Assembly (NCBI RefSeq): GCF_017832355.1
Contig: NZ_JAFIBY010000007.1
Location: 224,411 to 288,410 of the forward strand
Reading direction: 5' to 3'
Origin: Serratia sp. PL17
GTDB lineage: Bacteria > Pseudomonadota > Gammaproteobacteria > Enterobacterales > Enterobacteriaceae
DNA length: 64,000 nt
A program made the position numbers and the translations under genes. Positions 26,942 to 35,220 of this stretch are shown piece by piece (positions within the stretch are counted from its first letter, which is position 1; each line of letters begins with the position of its first letter). The notes under the pieces are model-generated. The model was not told where the DNA came from. It saw only the letters and a program-made list of their open reading frames with translations, and did no database searches.

Positions 26942-28262
26942 CTTCAATATCCTTGTCGGTGATAGAACCGCCAATGCCGATCACGTCAGACAGGTTGCGC
27001 AGGTCGTTCAGTGCTGCTGCAGGCGACATGCCAATATCACGAACGGCCGTTGCAAGCGCACTGGCCACGTTGTTTGCCATCGTCGCGCGGTCGGTATCCG
27101 ACATCTCCCAGAGCTTATTGAACTCGAAGGAAAAATCCTCCGGCAGCTTTTCACCGAACTGCGAGCGCCAGGTGATATCCATGAGCCAGCGAATATGACG
27201 ACGTAAACGGCGCTCCTGCAGCGAGTTAATCCGGCTGTAGTAGTTCTCCAGATCCCCGTCACCGGTGCTGAAACCGGATGGAGACTGACCGAACAAACGC
27301 ACCAGGGGAATGCCTGTGGCACCGGAAACCTGCTCAGCAAAGCGCAAGATGACATCAGCGATGCCAGAGAACGAGTAGCTGTGCGTCGCGAACTCATCGT
27401 TTTTGTCCATGAGGGTCATGCCTTCGATGGTCTGGAACTCACGGATCATGTCCATGTGCTTCATCAGCCCCTCTTCCAGCGCGCCACCGGTGGCCAGAAT
27501 CTTGCGCAACCCTTCAATGCTGTACGTGCGCAAATGCGCTTTATGGATCAGTTGCGTCACACCAGCCGTTGCGGTGTCGAAACCTTCGATGCGTTCGAAG
27601 ATGCGTTCAATAACCGACATGCCCCAGCCGTTTTCTGTTATCGACTGCTGATAAGGCAGTGAGTCACCATCCATGCGGATCAGGCGGCTGTGGTGAATAT
27701 TCCAGGCGGGAACCCCCTTCTGGTTCGTCACCACCTTGTAATACTTCGGCTTGCCAAACTCTGGTCCGTAGTCGGTAACCGGGTCGTTGTAACTCGGATC
27801 GAGCTGCCAGCGGTCAAAGCACATTAGCCCCTTGAACTGCCCCTCTTTGATGCGGTCGAGGTTCAGAGGCGTGCTCATGTTTTGCCCTTCAATCAGCACC
27901 ACAAGTACCGCACCACCGTACAGACGCGACCATTTAATCAAATCGTTAAGGCCGTCCCAGACTGCTGCGGAATCCCAGAAGGTTTCTACCTGGCCTTTCT
28001 GCCCCGGCTTGAGCTTTGAGCTGATGTTAATGCCCTTGCGGGTCATGTCGTCAGCGACAGCATCAACGGCAGCACCTACCAGAAACGATGAACGGTAGGC
28101 GAATTCCAGCATTACTCTGTTGCGGGTGATATACCCCGGCGTGTAGGTGCCAGCGGACTGGATATTTTGTGCCTGTGCGCCTAACTTGGCGGGGAAATTG
28201 TTATACCCGTCAGCAGTCGCAACGGGCTTTTTAGCGCCGTTTCGGCGATTTTTGCGGGCCAT
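26793..28262 (-). CDS. Portal protein, DUF1073 type
   Basis: 489 residues: YTPGYITRNRVMLEFAYRSSFLVGAAVDAVADDMTRKGI, LIKWSRLYGGAVLVVLIEGQ, and SGATGIPLVRLFGQSPSGFSTGDGDLENYYSRI, which together identify the DUF1073 portal family. The dodecameric portal is the DNA entry channel and terminase dock. The C-terminal 40 residues are Pro/Ser-rich and overlap the next gene. The gene begins after a 216-base gap that follows the terminase. Confidence 0.9.
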   Translation of the reverse strand: MARKNRRNGAKKPVATADGYNNFPAKLGAQAQNIQSAGTYTPGYITRNRVMLEFAYRSSFLVGAAVDAVADDMTRKGINISSKLKPGQKGQVETFWDSAAVWDGLNDLIKWSRLYGGAVLVVLIEGQNMSTPLNLDRIKEGQFKGLMCFDRWQLDPSYNDPVTDYGPEFGKPKYYKVVTNQKGVPAWNIHHSRLIRMDGDSLPYQQSITENGWGMSVIERIFERIEGFDTATAGVTQLIHKAHLRTYSIEGLRKILATGGALEEGLMKHMDMIREFQTIEGMTLMDKNDEFATHSYSFSGIADVILRFAEQVSGATGIPLVRLFGQSPSGFSTGDGDLENYYSRINSLQERRLRRHIRWLMDITWRSQFGEKLPEDFSFEFNKLWEMSDTDRATMANNVASALATAVRDIGMSPAAALNDLRNLSDVIGIGGSITDKDIEDAKSQYAESESETGPPPAFGNPVSEKPTGDSQPNKPNRNWLLRWFPGQR

Positions 28263-28440
28263 CTTTCCCTCACTGAAAATTGTCGTTTTTGGGGACTTTT
28301 TAACATAATGACCGTTACGCGCCCCGACGCGACAGCACTCACCCGCTGATTGCTCTCAGTGGCTGATTTATCGTGGTTTTATCGTCGGAATGGCCGGAAA
28401 CGGACTGCATAAACAATGCTTAAATCGGGGGTGAATTTGC

Positions 28441-28469
28441 ATAGCCGTTTTATTGCTCCAAACGGCTAT
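28441..28469 (-). terminator. Perfect 10-bp hairpin after terL
   Basis: ATAGCCGTTT and AAACGGCTAT form a perfect 10-bp stem with a 9-base loop, 10 bases after the terL stop. There is no long T-run on the minus strand, so it may be a weak terminator or an RNA-processing stem. The rest of the 216-base gap to portal shows no open frame of note. Confidence 0.55.
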
Positions 28470-28478
28470 TTGTCAGGC

Positions 28479-29717
28479 TTAATGCTGTTTGCCGAGTGCG
28501 GCCCATACGCCCAAGTCGCCCTCACTGGTGATGTAGCCATCAAGTGAGTAACGCACCGCGTCCCACATGTGATTGTGCTTGTCCAGAACGACGGGGAGCA
28601 CTTCACCTGTCAATCGGTCGGTTTTGTACGAGTAGAGACGTGCCTCATCGACCATGTGTTTGCAGCGTTCATGAATGATGATTTCTTCAAAACCTTTTAG
28701 ATACGCGATACCGTCTTCAACACTACCAGGCCATTTAGCTGCAGCGTCGATAACGAAACCTTGGCGGGATAAGTAACTGATCGTCTCAGGGCGGCTGCCA
28801 TCGCCGTGTATTGGCCATCTGCGGGCTAATGGAATGCCGGGATACTTTTTCTCATCACCGGTTTTCCACTGGCTTAACTGATCGGCCGTTGCGCCTTCCT
28901 TCCCTGCGTAAAACTTCCACAGGTCGTCCAGCTCAACGCCTACACCGTATGCCTCATATTCGATATAGAGCTTTCTACCGATAATGAAACAGCGCACCAA
29001 GGTTGATGGATCGTTAGCAAAACCGAAGTCTGCACCGAAGAACAACCTATCAGCTTCACGCCATAACTCATCAGAAAATGCCTCTACGCGATATTTGCCA
29101 GAGAAGATCACCGCTTCACTGATGGCTCGCGGCATCCCTAACCAAATGTGCTCGTAGGCCTCAAAGTCAATGCGCTTGCAATACGCCATTTCCTGCCGGA
29201 GTACGTCCGGGAAAAAGGCGTTATCACAGTAGTTGACCTTGCGGACAATCACGCCACCGTCCGGCGGATCATCCTGGTGCCTGGTCATCAGTTTATAGGT
29301 CGGGTCGCTTTCCTCCCTCGGGTTGAACGATACCCAGACCTCTGACTTATTGGCACGCACCGTAGGGCCGAGAATATCCCAGCTATCCTGCGATACCGTC
29401 TGCGCTTCCTCCACCCAGCAAATTTTGATGCCGAACATCGATTTAATGGACTGAATATTGTTGCGCAGACCTTTGAAGGTAAATCGGGTGCCGTTCCGCC
29501 CGGTAATTTCGTTATTTTTTACGGTGTAGAAGTGATTGAGGCCCAGCGCATAAATCTCTGCCTCCAGCAGCGCCAGCACGGAATCACCGATTGAGTTTTG
29601 GAACTCACGCGCGCAGAGGATGATCATCGGGTCGATGGCACCATGAATAACCAGAGCGCGCGCAATCTCTACCGACTTACCACCACCACGGCCGCCGTAT
29701 GTCCAGCGCCAACGCAC
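28479..29717 (-). CDS. Terminase large subunit
   Basis: The motor and nuclease of DNA packaging. Walker A is GGRGGGKS at residues 8-15, Walker B is KICWVEEAQ, and the nuclease acidic residues lie in [14 protein letters not shown] and [13 protein letters not shown]. The 412 codons from the first GTG put Walker A almost at the N-terminus and that GTG has no ribosome site. The frame is open upstream for 32 further codons with protein-like sequence ([27 protein letters not shown]), entered from terS by a -1 shift at 29807-29813. The true N-terminus is therefore probably upstream of 29717. Confidence 0.9.
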   Translation of the reverse strand: MRWRWTYGGRGGGKSVEIARALVIHGAIDPMIILCAREFQNSIGDSVLALLEAEIYALGLNHFYTVKNNEITGRNGTRFTFKGLRNNIQSIKSMFGIKICWVEEAQTVSQDSWDILGPTVRANKSEVWVSFNPREESDPTYKLMTRHQDDPPDGGVIVRKVNYCDNAFFPDVLRQEMAYCKRIDFEAYEHIWLGMPRAISEAVIFSGKYRVEAFSDELWREADRLFFGADFGFANDPSTLVRCFIIGRKLYIEYEAYGVGVELDDLWKFYAGKEGATADQLSQWKTGDEKKYPGIPLARRWPIHGDGSRPETISYLSRQGFVIDAAAKWPGSVEDGIAYLKGFEEIIIHERCKHMVDEARLYSYKTDRLTGEVLPVVLDKHNHMWDAVRYSLDGYITSEGDLGVWAALGKQH

Positions 29718-29788
29718 AGAACCGATCGGGGCGTCGTACAGAACGTCTGTCGCCCAGTCACTACTAAAGGCATACAGAACGCCGTCAA

Positions 29789-30520
29789 TTATGACTGGGC
29801 TGTCTGCTTTCCCTCGCGCAGCTTTTCCATGTGAGCGGCCCAGACGTCAGCTGAGCAGTTCGCCGGGGTCACAATGCAAACCTTGCCGTAACTCAACCCA
29901 GCCAGATCGACATTCACCTCGGTTTTATTCGTGCTCATGTCGATGCCGGTCAGTTGCGCGGCATTTTTAACGTTCGGTGCAACCTGTCCGAATTTTTGAT
30001 TTTTCAGCGCCTGCTGCGCAGATTTGTACGACAGCTCAGCCAGGTGTCCAGCGTTGAACGAAACCAATAGTGCGGCATCGTTGCGCAGCTCCTTCACCCT
30101 GGCTTTTATATCCGGCCGTCGCAGTAACACTGAGGCCTGAGATTCTGCGTTCGTTGGTGCGTAGCCTGCGCAGACAGCAGCATCCTTCCCCGGCATGCCC
30201 TGCGCAATATTCTGCGCAAACTGTTCATGCTGAGGTTTTAACAGGCTTGGGTTTTCTTGGCGGTCGCTGGCTGCTTCACTGCCAGTGGCAGGCTCACCGG
30301 CCTTAGGCGCAGTTGGGGTTTGACTGTTTTGCGCACTCTGCGCACTGCGCACTTTCTTCTGCGCAATTTGCGCATCACCTTGCGCAGGTAATTTGATATA
30401 GCGGCGGGCTGATGTGTAGTTTAGTCCGTTTGCCTCACACCATGCCTTGGGGGAAACGTTACTCTTGGCATGCTCGGTGAGGAACTGATTTTGCAATGCC
30501 CCCCAGTCCGGTTTTGCCAT
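29789..30520 (-). CDS. Terminase small subunit
   Basis: The start [43 protein letters not shown] at 30520 has a GGTGGAA site. The 243-residue protein has an N-terminal helix-turn-helix, an Ala-Gln linker rich in the DNA word TGCGCA, a Terminase_2-like centre ([39 protein letters not shown]) and a C-terminal oligomerisation part. It recognises the packaging site. Its end ([10 protein letters not shown]) contains the slippery GGGAAAG that may join it to terL. Confidence 0.85.
   Translation of the reverse strand: MAKPDWGALQNQFLTEHAKSNVSPKAWCEANGLNYTSARRYIKLPAQGDAQIAQKKVRSAQSAQNSQTPTAPKAGEPATGSEAASDRQENPSLLKPQHEQFAQNIAQGMPGKDAAVCAGYAPTNAESQASVLLRRPDIKARVKELRNDAALLVSFNAGHLAELSYKSAQQALKNQKFGQVAPNVKNAAQLTGIDMSTNKTEVNVDLAGLSYGKVCIVTPANCSADVWAAHMEKLREGKQTAQS
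29807..29813 (-). promoter_or_regulatory. Candidate -1 frameshift site GGGAAAG between terS and terL
   Basis: In the terS frame the bases read GAG GGA AAG CAG, giving an exact G GGA AAG heptamer, as in lambda G/T, seven codons before and including the stop region. Six bases further a stem GCC-CA-GTCA-(TAAT)-TGAC-GGC could act as stimulator. The -1 frame is the terL frame. Confidence 0.55.
30015..30386. repeat. Cluster of TGCGCA palindromes in terS, candidate pac region
   Basis: TGCGCA occurs at 30015, 30082, 30167, 30201, 30213, 30330, 30339, 30346, 30360, 30369 and 30381. Six of these lie within 57 bases. Most fall in Ala-Gln codons, but one (GTG CGC AGT) is in another frame, so the DNA word seems favoured beyond protein need. 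Packaging sites of headful phages often lie inside terS. Confidence 0.5.
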
Positions 30521-30591
30521 TGTTCCACCTTTACTCCGAATTGATAATGATTCTGTCAAAGGCACTCAGCGAATGCCTTTTGCAGAATTTT

Positions 30592-31125
30592 CTATTTTTT
30601 GTCTGCATCTAATTCACGTATCGCCAGCAGCTGGTTGTTCGCCTTATCGAGCGCCGCAAGCAGCGGGTCAATCCACAGCACCGCCTGGCAGTATGTCAGC
30701 GGACTGGAGGCAGTGGTGCCAGCACCGGTTGCGTCAGCGTCGCCGGTATCGGCTGGCATTGCGCGGGAACGTAAACGGTGCGTGTAGTTGAGCAGCCCAC
30801 CAGCAATAGCAGCGGGAACAGCCAGATCGCACGTCGGCTGATTCTTGAGGATCGTCCGGTATTCAATTTCTTTCCCCTGAGTAGCCGCGTCGGTGTTGAT
30901 TCCGTATTGGCCCGCCGCGGTGCTGATCTCGTTGGCGCGCTGGAACTGAAACGCCTGGGTAGCAATGGTGGTTGCCTGCAGGCTGTTATCACTCTGAAGC
31001 TGCTTAACCTGCTCACCAGCCTTTACCGCATTACCGTGGAAGTAGAACGCCAACCTGCCAGCAACAATCAACGCCACCAGCAACAGACCGATAATCATTG
31101 TCCGAATGCTGAACGATGTGCTCAT
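30592..31125 (-). CDS. Rz: Inner-membrane spanin Rz
   Basis: The start MSTSFSIRTMIIGLLLVALIVAGRLAFYF at 31125 overlaps the lysozyme stop by 4 bases. 177 residues: a short cytoplasmic tail, one membrane helix (residues 9-27), then a periplasmic helical part (KAGEQVKQLQSDNSLQATTIATQAFQFQRAN) and a C-terminal region overlapped by Rz1 in another frame. With Rz1 it fuses inner and outer membranes in the last step of lysis. Confidence 0.82.
   Translation of the reverse strand: MSTSFSIRTMIIGLLLVALIVAGRLAFYFHGNAVKAGEQVKQLQSDNSLQATTIATQAFQFQRANEISTAAGQYGINTDAATQGKEIEYRTILKNQPTCDLAVPAAIAGGLLNYTHRLRSRAMPADTGDADATGAGTTASSPLTYCQAVLWIDPLLAALDKANNQLLAIRELDADKK
30696..30866 (-). CDS. Rz1: Outer-membrane spanin Rz1, nested in Rz
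   Basis: A 56-residue lipoprotein in the other frame inside Rz: a basic start, hydrophobic AIWLFPLLLLVGC with lipobox LVGC, then a Pro-rich mature part (PAQCQPIPATLTQPVLAPLPPVR). No ATG is available nearby; TTG at 30866 with AGGGGA 8 bases before is the best start. Embedded Rz1 genes are normal in lambda-like lysis cassettes, and Pro-richness is typical. Confidence 0.8.
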   Translation of the reverse strand: MNTGRSSRISRRAIWLFPLLLLVGCSTTRTVYVPAQCQPIPATLTQPVLAPLPPVR

Positions 31126-31556
31126 GATAGAAACATCTCGCGTTCTGCCGCACGACGTTTCACCAACCCAGGCATAACCTTGCCGCCAGAGTTTTTCCAT
31201 TTGGGAAATTCATCTGCCGCGCCATTTGCATCACCGGCGTTGAATTTCTTCACCAGCGTTGAGCCAGCAAACGCAGAGCCGCCTATGTTGAATGCCAGCG
31301 ACACCATGGCATCAAACTGGTTTTGCGTCATTGGGCGCTTAATGGCACTATTTACCGTCAGCTCAAACACTGCCAAGTCATCAGAGAGGAATTGCTCTGC
31401 CTGCTCCTGTGTGATGCGGTCGCCCTGCTTCACTCCCTTGGTATGGCCCCAGCCAATCGTCCACGGCTTGCCGCCAGTGCCAGGGTCTGGGTATGCCGCC
31501 AGGCGAAGGGATTCAAACCCCTTGATGAAGTTGCGCCCCTTGTTGCTAATCTGCAT
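31122..31556 (-). CDS. Endolysin, T4-type lysozyme (GH24)
   Basis: Start MQISNKGRNFIKGFESLRLAAYPDPGTGGKPWTIGWGHT at 31556 with AGGAG. 144 residues with the GH24 triad: Glu in GFESLRL, then Asp/Thr in the YPDPGTGGKPWTIGWGHT loop. No signal-arrest helix is present, so release to the periplasm should need the holin. It overlaps the holin end by 11 bases and the Rz start by 4. Confidence 0.92.
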   Translation of the reverse strand: MQISNKGRNFIKGFESLRLAAYPDPGTGGKPWTIGWGHTKGVKQGDRITQEQAEQFLSDDLAVFELTVNSAIKRPMTQNQFDAMVSLAFNIGGSAFAGSTLVKKFNAGDANGAADEFPKWKNSGGKVMPGLVKRRAAEREMFLS

Positions 31557-31863
31557 TTGCTTCTCCTGATGCTTTATTAAGAAAACGTCTTTCCAACGCC
31601 TTGATAAGCGAAGCACCAGACCAGCCAGCCATCCCGCAGACACCGCCCATCACCTCAGGCGGCCAATCGTAATGCAGTGCAATCATCACCATGGTCAATC
31701 CAGCAAAGATAGACACGAAGAGTTGCAGAAACAGCGTGCGCCAGCTGAAGGCCTCGCCGTTCAGTACCTTGAACGAGTAACTGGCAATGGCACCCAGCAG
31801 GGTCATACCAAACGCAATCAGCATTGATAGGATGTTGGGTTCGTTCTTCCAGGGCATTTTCAT
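31546..31863 (-). CDS. Holin, LydA/superfamily III type
   Basis: Start at 31863 (MKMPWKNEPNILSMLIAFGMTLLGAI) with GGGGGAGG just before. 105 residues and three membrane helices: about 12-30, 40-58 and 65-85, the last two around FLQLFVSIFAGLTMVMIAL and MGGVCGMAGWSGASLIKAL. It triggers lysis by permeabilising the inner membrane. The start has two in-frame ATGs (Met-Lys-Met), the layout that gives lambda S its holin and antiholin. Confidence 0.85.
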   Translation of the reverse strand: MKMPWKNEPNILSMLIAFGMTLLGAIASYSFKVLNGEAFSWRTLFLQLFVSIFAGLTMVMIALHYDWPPEVMGGVCGMAGWSGASLIKALERRFLNKASGEANAD

Positions 31864-31973
31864 AACCTCCCCCTTCCGGGGATTAGTCCCGGCTCCGGGT
31901 GATAGATAGGGGTTAGCGCCGCGAATGCGAGGCGACATACGTCAGTGAGTGAGGCATTGGGCGCTAAAGACGG

Positions 31974-31996
31974 AAAAACCCGCACGGAGGCGGGTT
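31974..31996 (-). terminator. Terminator in the late leader, Q target
   Basis: AACCCGC-ACGGAG-GCGGGTT reads on the minus strand as a stem followed by TTTTT. It stands between Q and holin, about 60-110 bases after the probable late promoter, where lambdoid phages place the terminator that Q overcomes. Confidence 0.8.
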
Positions 31997-32058
31997 CTTT
32001 TGATGTGGCTGTGGTGATTTGTCAGCCCGTAGGCATTTAAATCCCATCATTAAGAGCA

Positions 32059-32087
32059 AATCTAGCCAATTTTATTCAAAAATGCAA
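32059..32087 (-). promoter_or_regulatory. Possible late promoter
   Basis: On the minus strand TTGCAT (32087-32082) and TAGATT (32064-32059) are spaced 17 bp in an AT-rich stretch after Q and before the leader terminator. Position fits a pR'-type late promoter; the hexamers are only moderate. Confidence 0.35.
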
Positions 32088-32127
32088 GAGTTGGTTGATA
32101 AAATTTTAAAATGTGCCGCTATCTTAT

Positions 32128-32832
32128 TTAATTATGCGTATTTGAAGTTACTCTACCCAACACACCCTCCGCCGCCTCGGCATCCTGGTAGCACTTACTG
32201 ATCAGCATCTGATAGAAGCGCTGCCAGTTTCTGTTCCATGTCGGCTGGCTCAGGTCAGGTATTAAACCTTTCACCACCTTGTAAGCAGGCGCTGTTGTGG
32301 TTGGCTTTAGGCCCGTCCCATGACATCTAATGCAGGTTTTCTCAACTGCCTGTCCGCCAGCTTTTGTGCCCGCTATGTCGTATACCTTTCCACTACCACC
32401 ACATCTACACCTGGCCCGCTCAATGTCTGCCGTTCTACAGAAGTCATCCACTGCCAGTTTCGAAAGCAACACCATGCAGCGAGCCATTTGTCTACCCGCA
32501 GCCTTTCCCACCAGCTTTGGGGCCTGCTTAATCGCATGTTGTGCCAATCTCTCTATCGCTTTTTCTCTCTCTGATTTGTCTTTATTAAATTTGGCATAGA
32601 GAAGGCTAAGCCCCTGAGCCTCTCTGGACTGCGTGATCCCCAACGCTACCATGACATCGGTATAACCACCCTGCCCGCCGCCTTGGCATTGTGATGCGCG
32701 AACCACACGCCGCTCCTGCTGTACGCCGTCCTTATCAGTCGTCAATTTTGATTGAGGTTTGGTTTCCGGTGCCATGCTCATAATCGAAGGAGATTTCGGG
32801 CTGCTGGCTAAAAGTGCGTGCTCTATTCTCAT
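32128..32832 (-). CDS. Q: Late antitermination protein Q
   Basis: The start MRIEHALLASSPKSPSIMSMAPE at 32832 overlaps the rusA stop (ATGA). The 234-residue protein has the zinc-binding pattern CRCGGSGKVYD..CIRCHGTG of the phage 82/21-type Q family and a helical flank. It would modify RNA polymerase at the late promoter so that it passes the leader terminator and transcribes lysis and morphogenesis genes. Confidence 0.88.
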   Translation of the reverse strand: MRIEHALLASSPKSPSIMSMAPETKPQSKLTTDKDGVQQERRVVRASQCQGGGQGGYTDVMVALGITQSREAQGLSLLYAKFNKDKSEREKAIERLAQHAIKQAPKLVGKAAGRQMARCMVLLSKLAVDDFCRTADIERARCRCGGSGKVYDIAGTKAGGQAVEKTCIRCHGTGLKPTTTAPAYKVVKGLIPDLSQPTWNRNWQRFYQMLISKCYQDAEAAEGVLGRVTSNTHN

Positions 32833-33185
32833 GCTATTTCTCCAATAATTATTTGGCCTACTTCGCCCCAAACCTTTGTTACTCGACCGTCCCAGATCCG
32901 GCAGTCGTCCTCAAAAATGGCATCCAACAGAGCCTTTTCCAGATTGTCTTTATCAGGCTTCTGCTGATGCGGTTTACCGGCCATCTCAGCGCGTTTCTTC
33001 TTGTTCCAGCTATCTGGCATGGGTAATACAAACGTTACGTGATAACCGCTTTCAGGCAGCGATATGCGATGCAATCTCACCTCGTCGCAGAATGCCCGAT
33101 ATCGGAGAACTGGCGGGCGCTTGGCCCACCGGTCCTTTTGAGTTTGGCGGGGCTTTGGGATTGGTGTGATCAGGTACTTCTTCAT
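32829..33185 (-). CDS. rusA: Holliday junction resolvase RusA
   Basis: 118 residues with the RusA pattern: an N-terminal TPIPKPRQTQKDRW, MPDSWNKKKRAEMAGKPHQQKPDKDNLEKALLDAIFEDDCRIWDG, including the essential Asp residues in KPDKDN and DAIFEDD and a Lys nearby. RusA cuts Holliday junctions, here serving phage recombination and DNA maturation before packaging. It is coupled by 4-base overlaps to genes on both sides. Confidence 0.95.
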   Translation of the reverse strand: MKKYLITPIPKPRQTQKDRWAKRPPVLRYRAFCDEVRLHRISLPESGYHVTFVLPMPDSWNKKKRAEMAGKPHQQKPDKDNLEKALLDAIFEDDCRIWDGRVTKVWGEVGQIIIGEIA

Positions 33186-34153
33186 GCGATAGCCCCGATG
33201 CCAAAAGAGAAATCCAGGAACTCAAACAGCACCTCGACCTGGCTACCATGTTGCGCTTCCCACGCAGCCATATCCTCATGCAACGCGTCGTGGCATTTAC
33301 GGCACATCGGGATAGTGAAAAAATCGTGGGCCTTGGTTCCCATTCCGCCCTGCCCGTGGCCAATTATGTGGTGGGGGTCGTCAGAGCGTCCGCCACAACT
33401 GCAGCATGGTCGGGACTTCACCCAGCGTGTGTATTTGCTGTCTTCAGCACGGGTTTTCTTTGGACGTAGTACAAAAGCACCAGGTACTTCATGATCGACT
33501 TTGAAGCATTTAACAGCCTGTTTAGCGATGATTTCCGTAACCGCAGGCATGCAGTCCATATCGGATTCTTTGCGGGTACCCGTAATCACTTTAGGCTCAG
33601 GAATGTTGGTGACAGTGCGCGCCACGCCCTCTGGGATCAGATCGAACACGCCTGATAGCATGGCCCACAGCATCAGCTCAGGGATCGTTAACTGCCCATC
33701 AGATTTCAGGCGATGCTTGGCTGTTGCCACAATCCAGCGCGTGGTATTGCGGGCGGCGATTCTGTCCAGCTTTTCAGAGTTAACACCCTGCTTGTAGCAC
33801 CCTGGGCAAATGCGAACTGCTGAATGACCTAAGCGCTCTGTGTCCAGAATTGTCGATGGTTGCTCATGTTTCTTGTACTGACATTTCGTGAACTGAGTAG
33901 CCCAGGCTTCAATAGAGTTGATGCCTCCGCAAGCGTTCGTAACCCGCTCATGCTGGAAGAATGATTGCAGTCGTGGGTCATTCGCAATCTCATGCTCTAC
34001 CGCAGGAAGAATGCCCTCTGGGGTATCCTTGAACTCTTTCGGCAGTGTTGAAACCATGACACGCCCTGTCATGTGAAGCGCCAGTTCATCATTCACAGGG
34101 ATCAGGGCAATACCCATGTCACGCTGTAATGCTGCTTTGACAATCGCTCTCAT
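33182..34153 (-). CDS. DUF968 HNH-like protein
   Basis: 323 residues. The C-terminal part (YTRWVKSRPCCSCGGRSDDPHHIIGHGQGGMGTKAHDFFTIPMCRKCHDALHED) is the DUF968 module: CxxC, HH and CxxCH form a zinc-stabilised HNH fold. The N-terminal 200 residues, with CPGCYKQG, are seen with DUF968 in other lambdoid phages. It lies where NinG-like recombination nucleases are placed. A nuclease function is inferred. Confidence 0.85.
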   Translation of the reverse strand: MRAIVKAALQRDMGIALIPVNDELALHMTGRVMVSTLPKEFKDTPEGILPAVEHEIANDPRLQSFFQHERVTNACGGINSIEAWATQFTKCQYKKHEQPSTILDTERLGHSAVRICPGCYKQGVNSEKLDRIAARNTTRWIVATAKHRLKSDGQLTIPELMLWAMLSGVFDLIPEGVARTVTNIPEPKVITGTRKESDMDCMPAVTEIIAKQAVKCFKVDHEVPGAFVLRPKKTRAEDSKYTRWVKSRPCCSCGGRSDDPHHIIGHGQGGMGTKAHDFFTIPMCRKCHDALHEDMAAWEAQHGSQVEVLFEFLDFSFGIGAIA

Positions 34154-35220
34154 CAGGCAATCCTCGCTAAATCGTTCTCACTGGCCCTGGTTACTGCTTG
34201 AGCCCAAATCCCTACAAATGCGCGGCGGGCATCGTATTCCGTGATAGTTCTGCTCAGCGAGCCAACCATTTCTTTCGCCAGTCGCTCTACTTCGTTGCGG
34301 GGCTGTTGCTTCTGGGATACCAGACGGGTATAAGCCTCATCACGTGCTGCATTGTCCAACCGCTGAACCTTCGGCAGGTCGTTTGCCCGTTCCTCTTTAA
34401 CTTTTAGGTAACACACCTCAGTAATCAGGTAATCAAAGTCCTTTTTACGCCAGGTCTTGCCTGTGTGGGTGTCTGCGCGGTCTTCCAACATCCAACGGCA
34501 TTTCTTCGCGATGTAGCGCAGGTAAGCCCCCCACCTGTCCTGGTTAAGGTCGTACCCCTTCCAGAGCTTACGCAGTCCCTTACGGCGTCCATCAGTCATC
34601 TTGAGCACAACAGGCAGCTCTGGCAGCGTGGTGTGAAATGCTTCCAGCACAGCGGTGTAATCAATTTTTAAAATATCTTCCTGCGACTGGTCGGTTGGCG
34701 CAGCCGACTGACGTACAGTCTTTTTCTCTGTAGTAATCTCTGTAGTATTCTTTGTTGTATTCTCTGTAGGATCGAAATGGGCTTTCCCGTCCCCGCCAAC
34801 GAGGCTTTCCCGTGTTGGCGAATCAGGGTTTCCCGTGTTCGCGAAATGGGCTTTCCCGATTTCCCGAGATGGGCTTTGCCCATTTGGGGAAATATCAATA
34901 TCTTGCGTTAGTATTGCGTCCAATTTGTCAGTATCAATGCGATAGTATATTTTGTGCTCAAGGCGCTTATTTGTTTCTATCAGCACGCCTTTACGCTTCA
35001 GTTTTTTGCGCGCGTTCAACTGCTCTTCATAGGTAAGCCCAGTTTCCACTTCGATCTCCTCAGTGGTCTTGTATATCCCTAATTCGGACGTCTCTTTACC
35101 GGTCCAGTAGAAGAACTGGCAGAACAGGACAACCGCGTTTACGCTACCCAAGTGCTTCACCAGCCCAGGGTAATACGCAACCGGGTTGCCAAATTCGCGC
35201 ACCAGATCGGATGGCTTCAT
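34153..35220 (-). CDS. Replication initiation protein with internal iterons
   Basis: 355 residues. The N-terminal 100 residues contain a winged helix (NAVVLFCQFFYWTGKETSELGIYKTTEEIEVETGLTYEEQLNARKKLKRKGVLIE) like those in phage replication proteins. A low-complexity linker follows, coded by five 23-bp iterons, and then a helical C-terminal part (WKGYDLNQDRWGAYLRYIAKKCRWML). An origin inside the initiator gene matches the lambda O layout. No helicase or DnaC-like gene follows, so host helicase loading is presumed. Confidence 0.8.
   Translation of the reverse strand: MKPSDLVREFGNPVAYYPGLVKHLGSVNAVVLFCQFFYWTGKETSELGIYKTTEEIEVETGLTYEEQLNARKKLKRKGVLIETNKRLEHKIYYRIDTDKLDAILTQDIDISPNGQSPSREIGKAHFANTGNPDSPTRESLVGGDGKAHFDPTENTTKNTTEITTEKKTVRQSAAPTDQSQEDILKIDYTAVLEAFHTTLPELPVVLKMTDGRRKGLRKLWKGYDLNQDRWGAYLRYIAKKCRWMLEDRADTHTGKTWRKKDFDYLITEVCYLKVKEERANDLPKVQRLDNAARDEAYTRLVSQKQQPRNEVERLAKEMVGSLSRTITEYDARRAFVGIWAQAVTRASENDLARIA
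34780..34894. repeat. Five 23-bp iterons, predicted phage origin
   Basis: Copies start at 34780, 34803, 34826, 34849 and 34872, exactly 23 bp apart, with consensus GGCTTTCCCGtgTTcgCGAA. Since 23 is not a multiple of three, the protein reads each copy in a new frame, so the repeats serve the DNA. Location inside the initiator gene marks the likely origin. Confidence 0.85.

Noticed and set aside
29717..29813. Simple misannotated ATG start of terL upstream
   Set aside because: The terL frame between the TGA upstream and 29717 has no ATG, GTG or TTG; only CTG, ATT and ATA codons occur.
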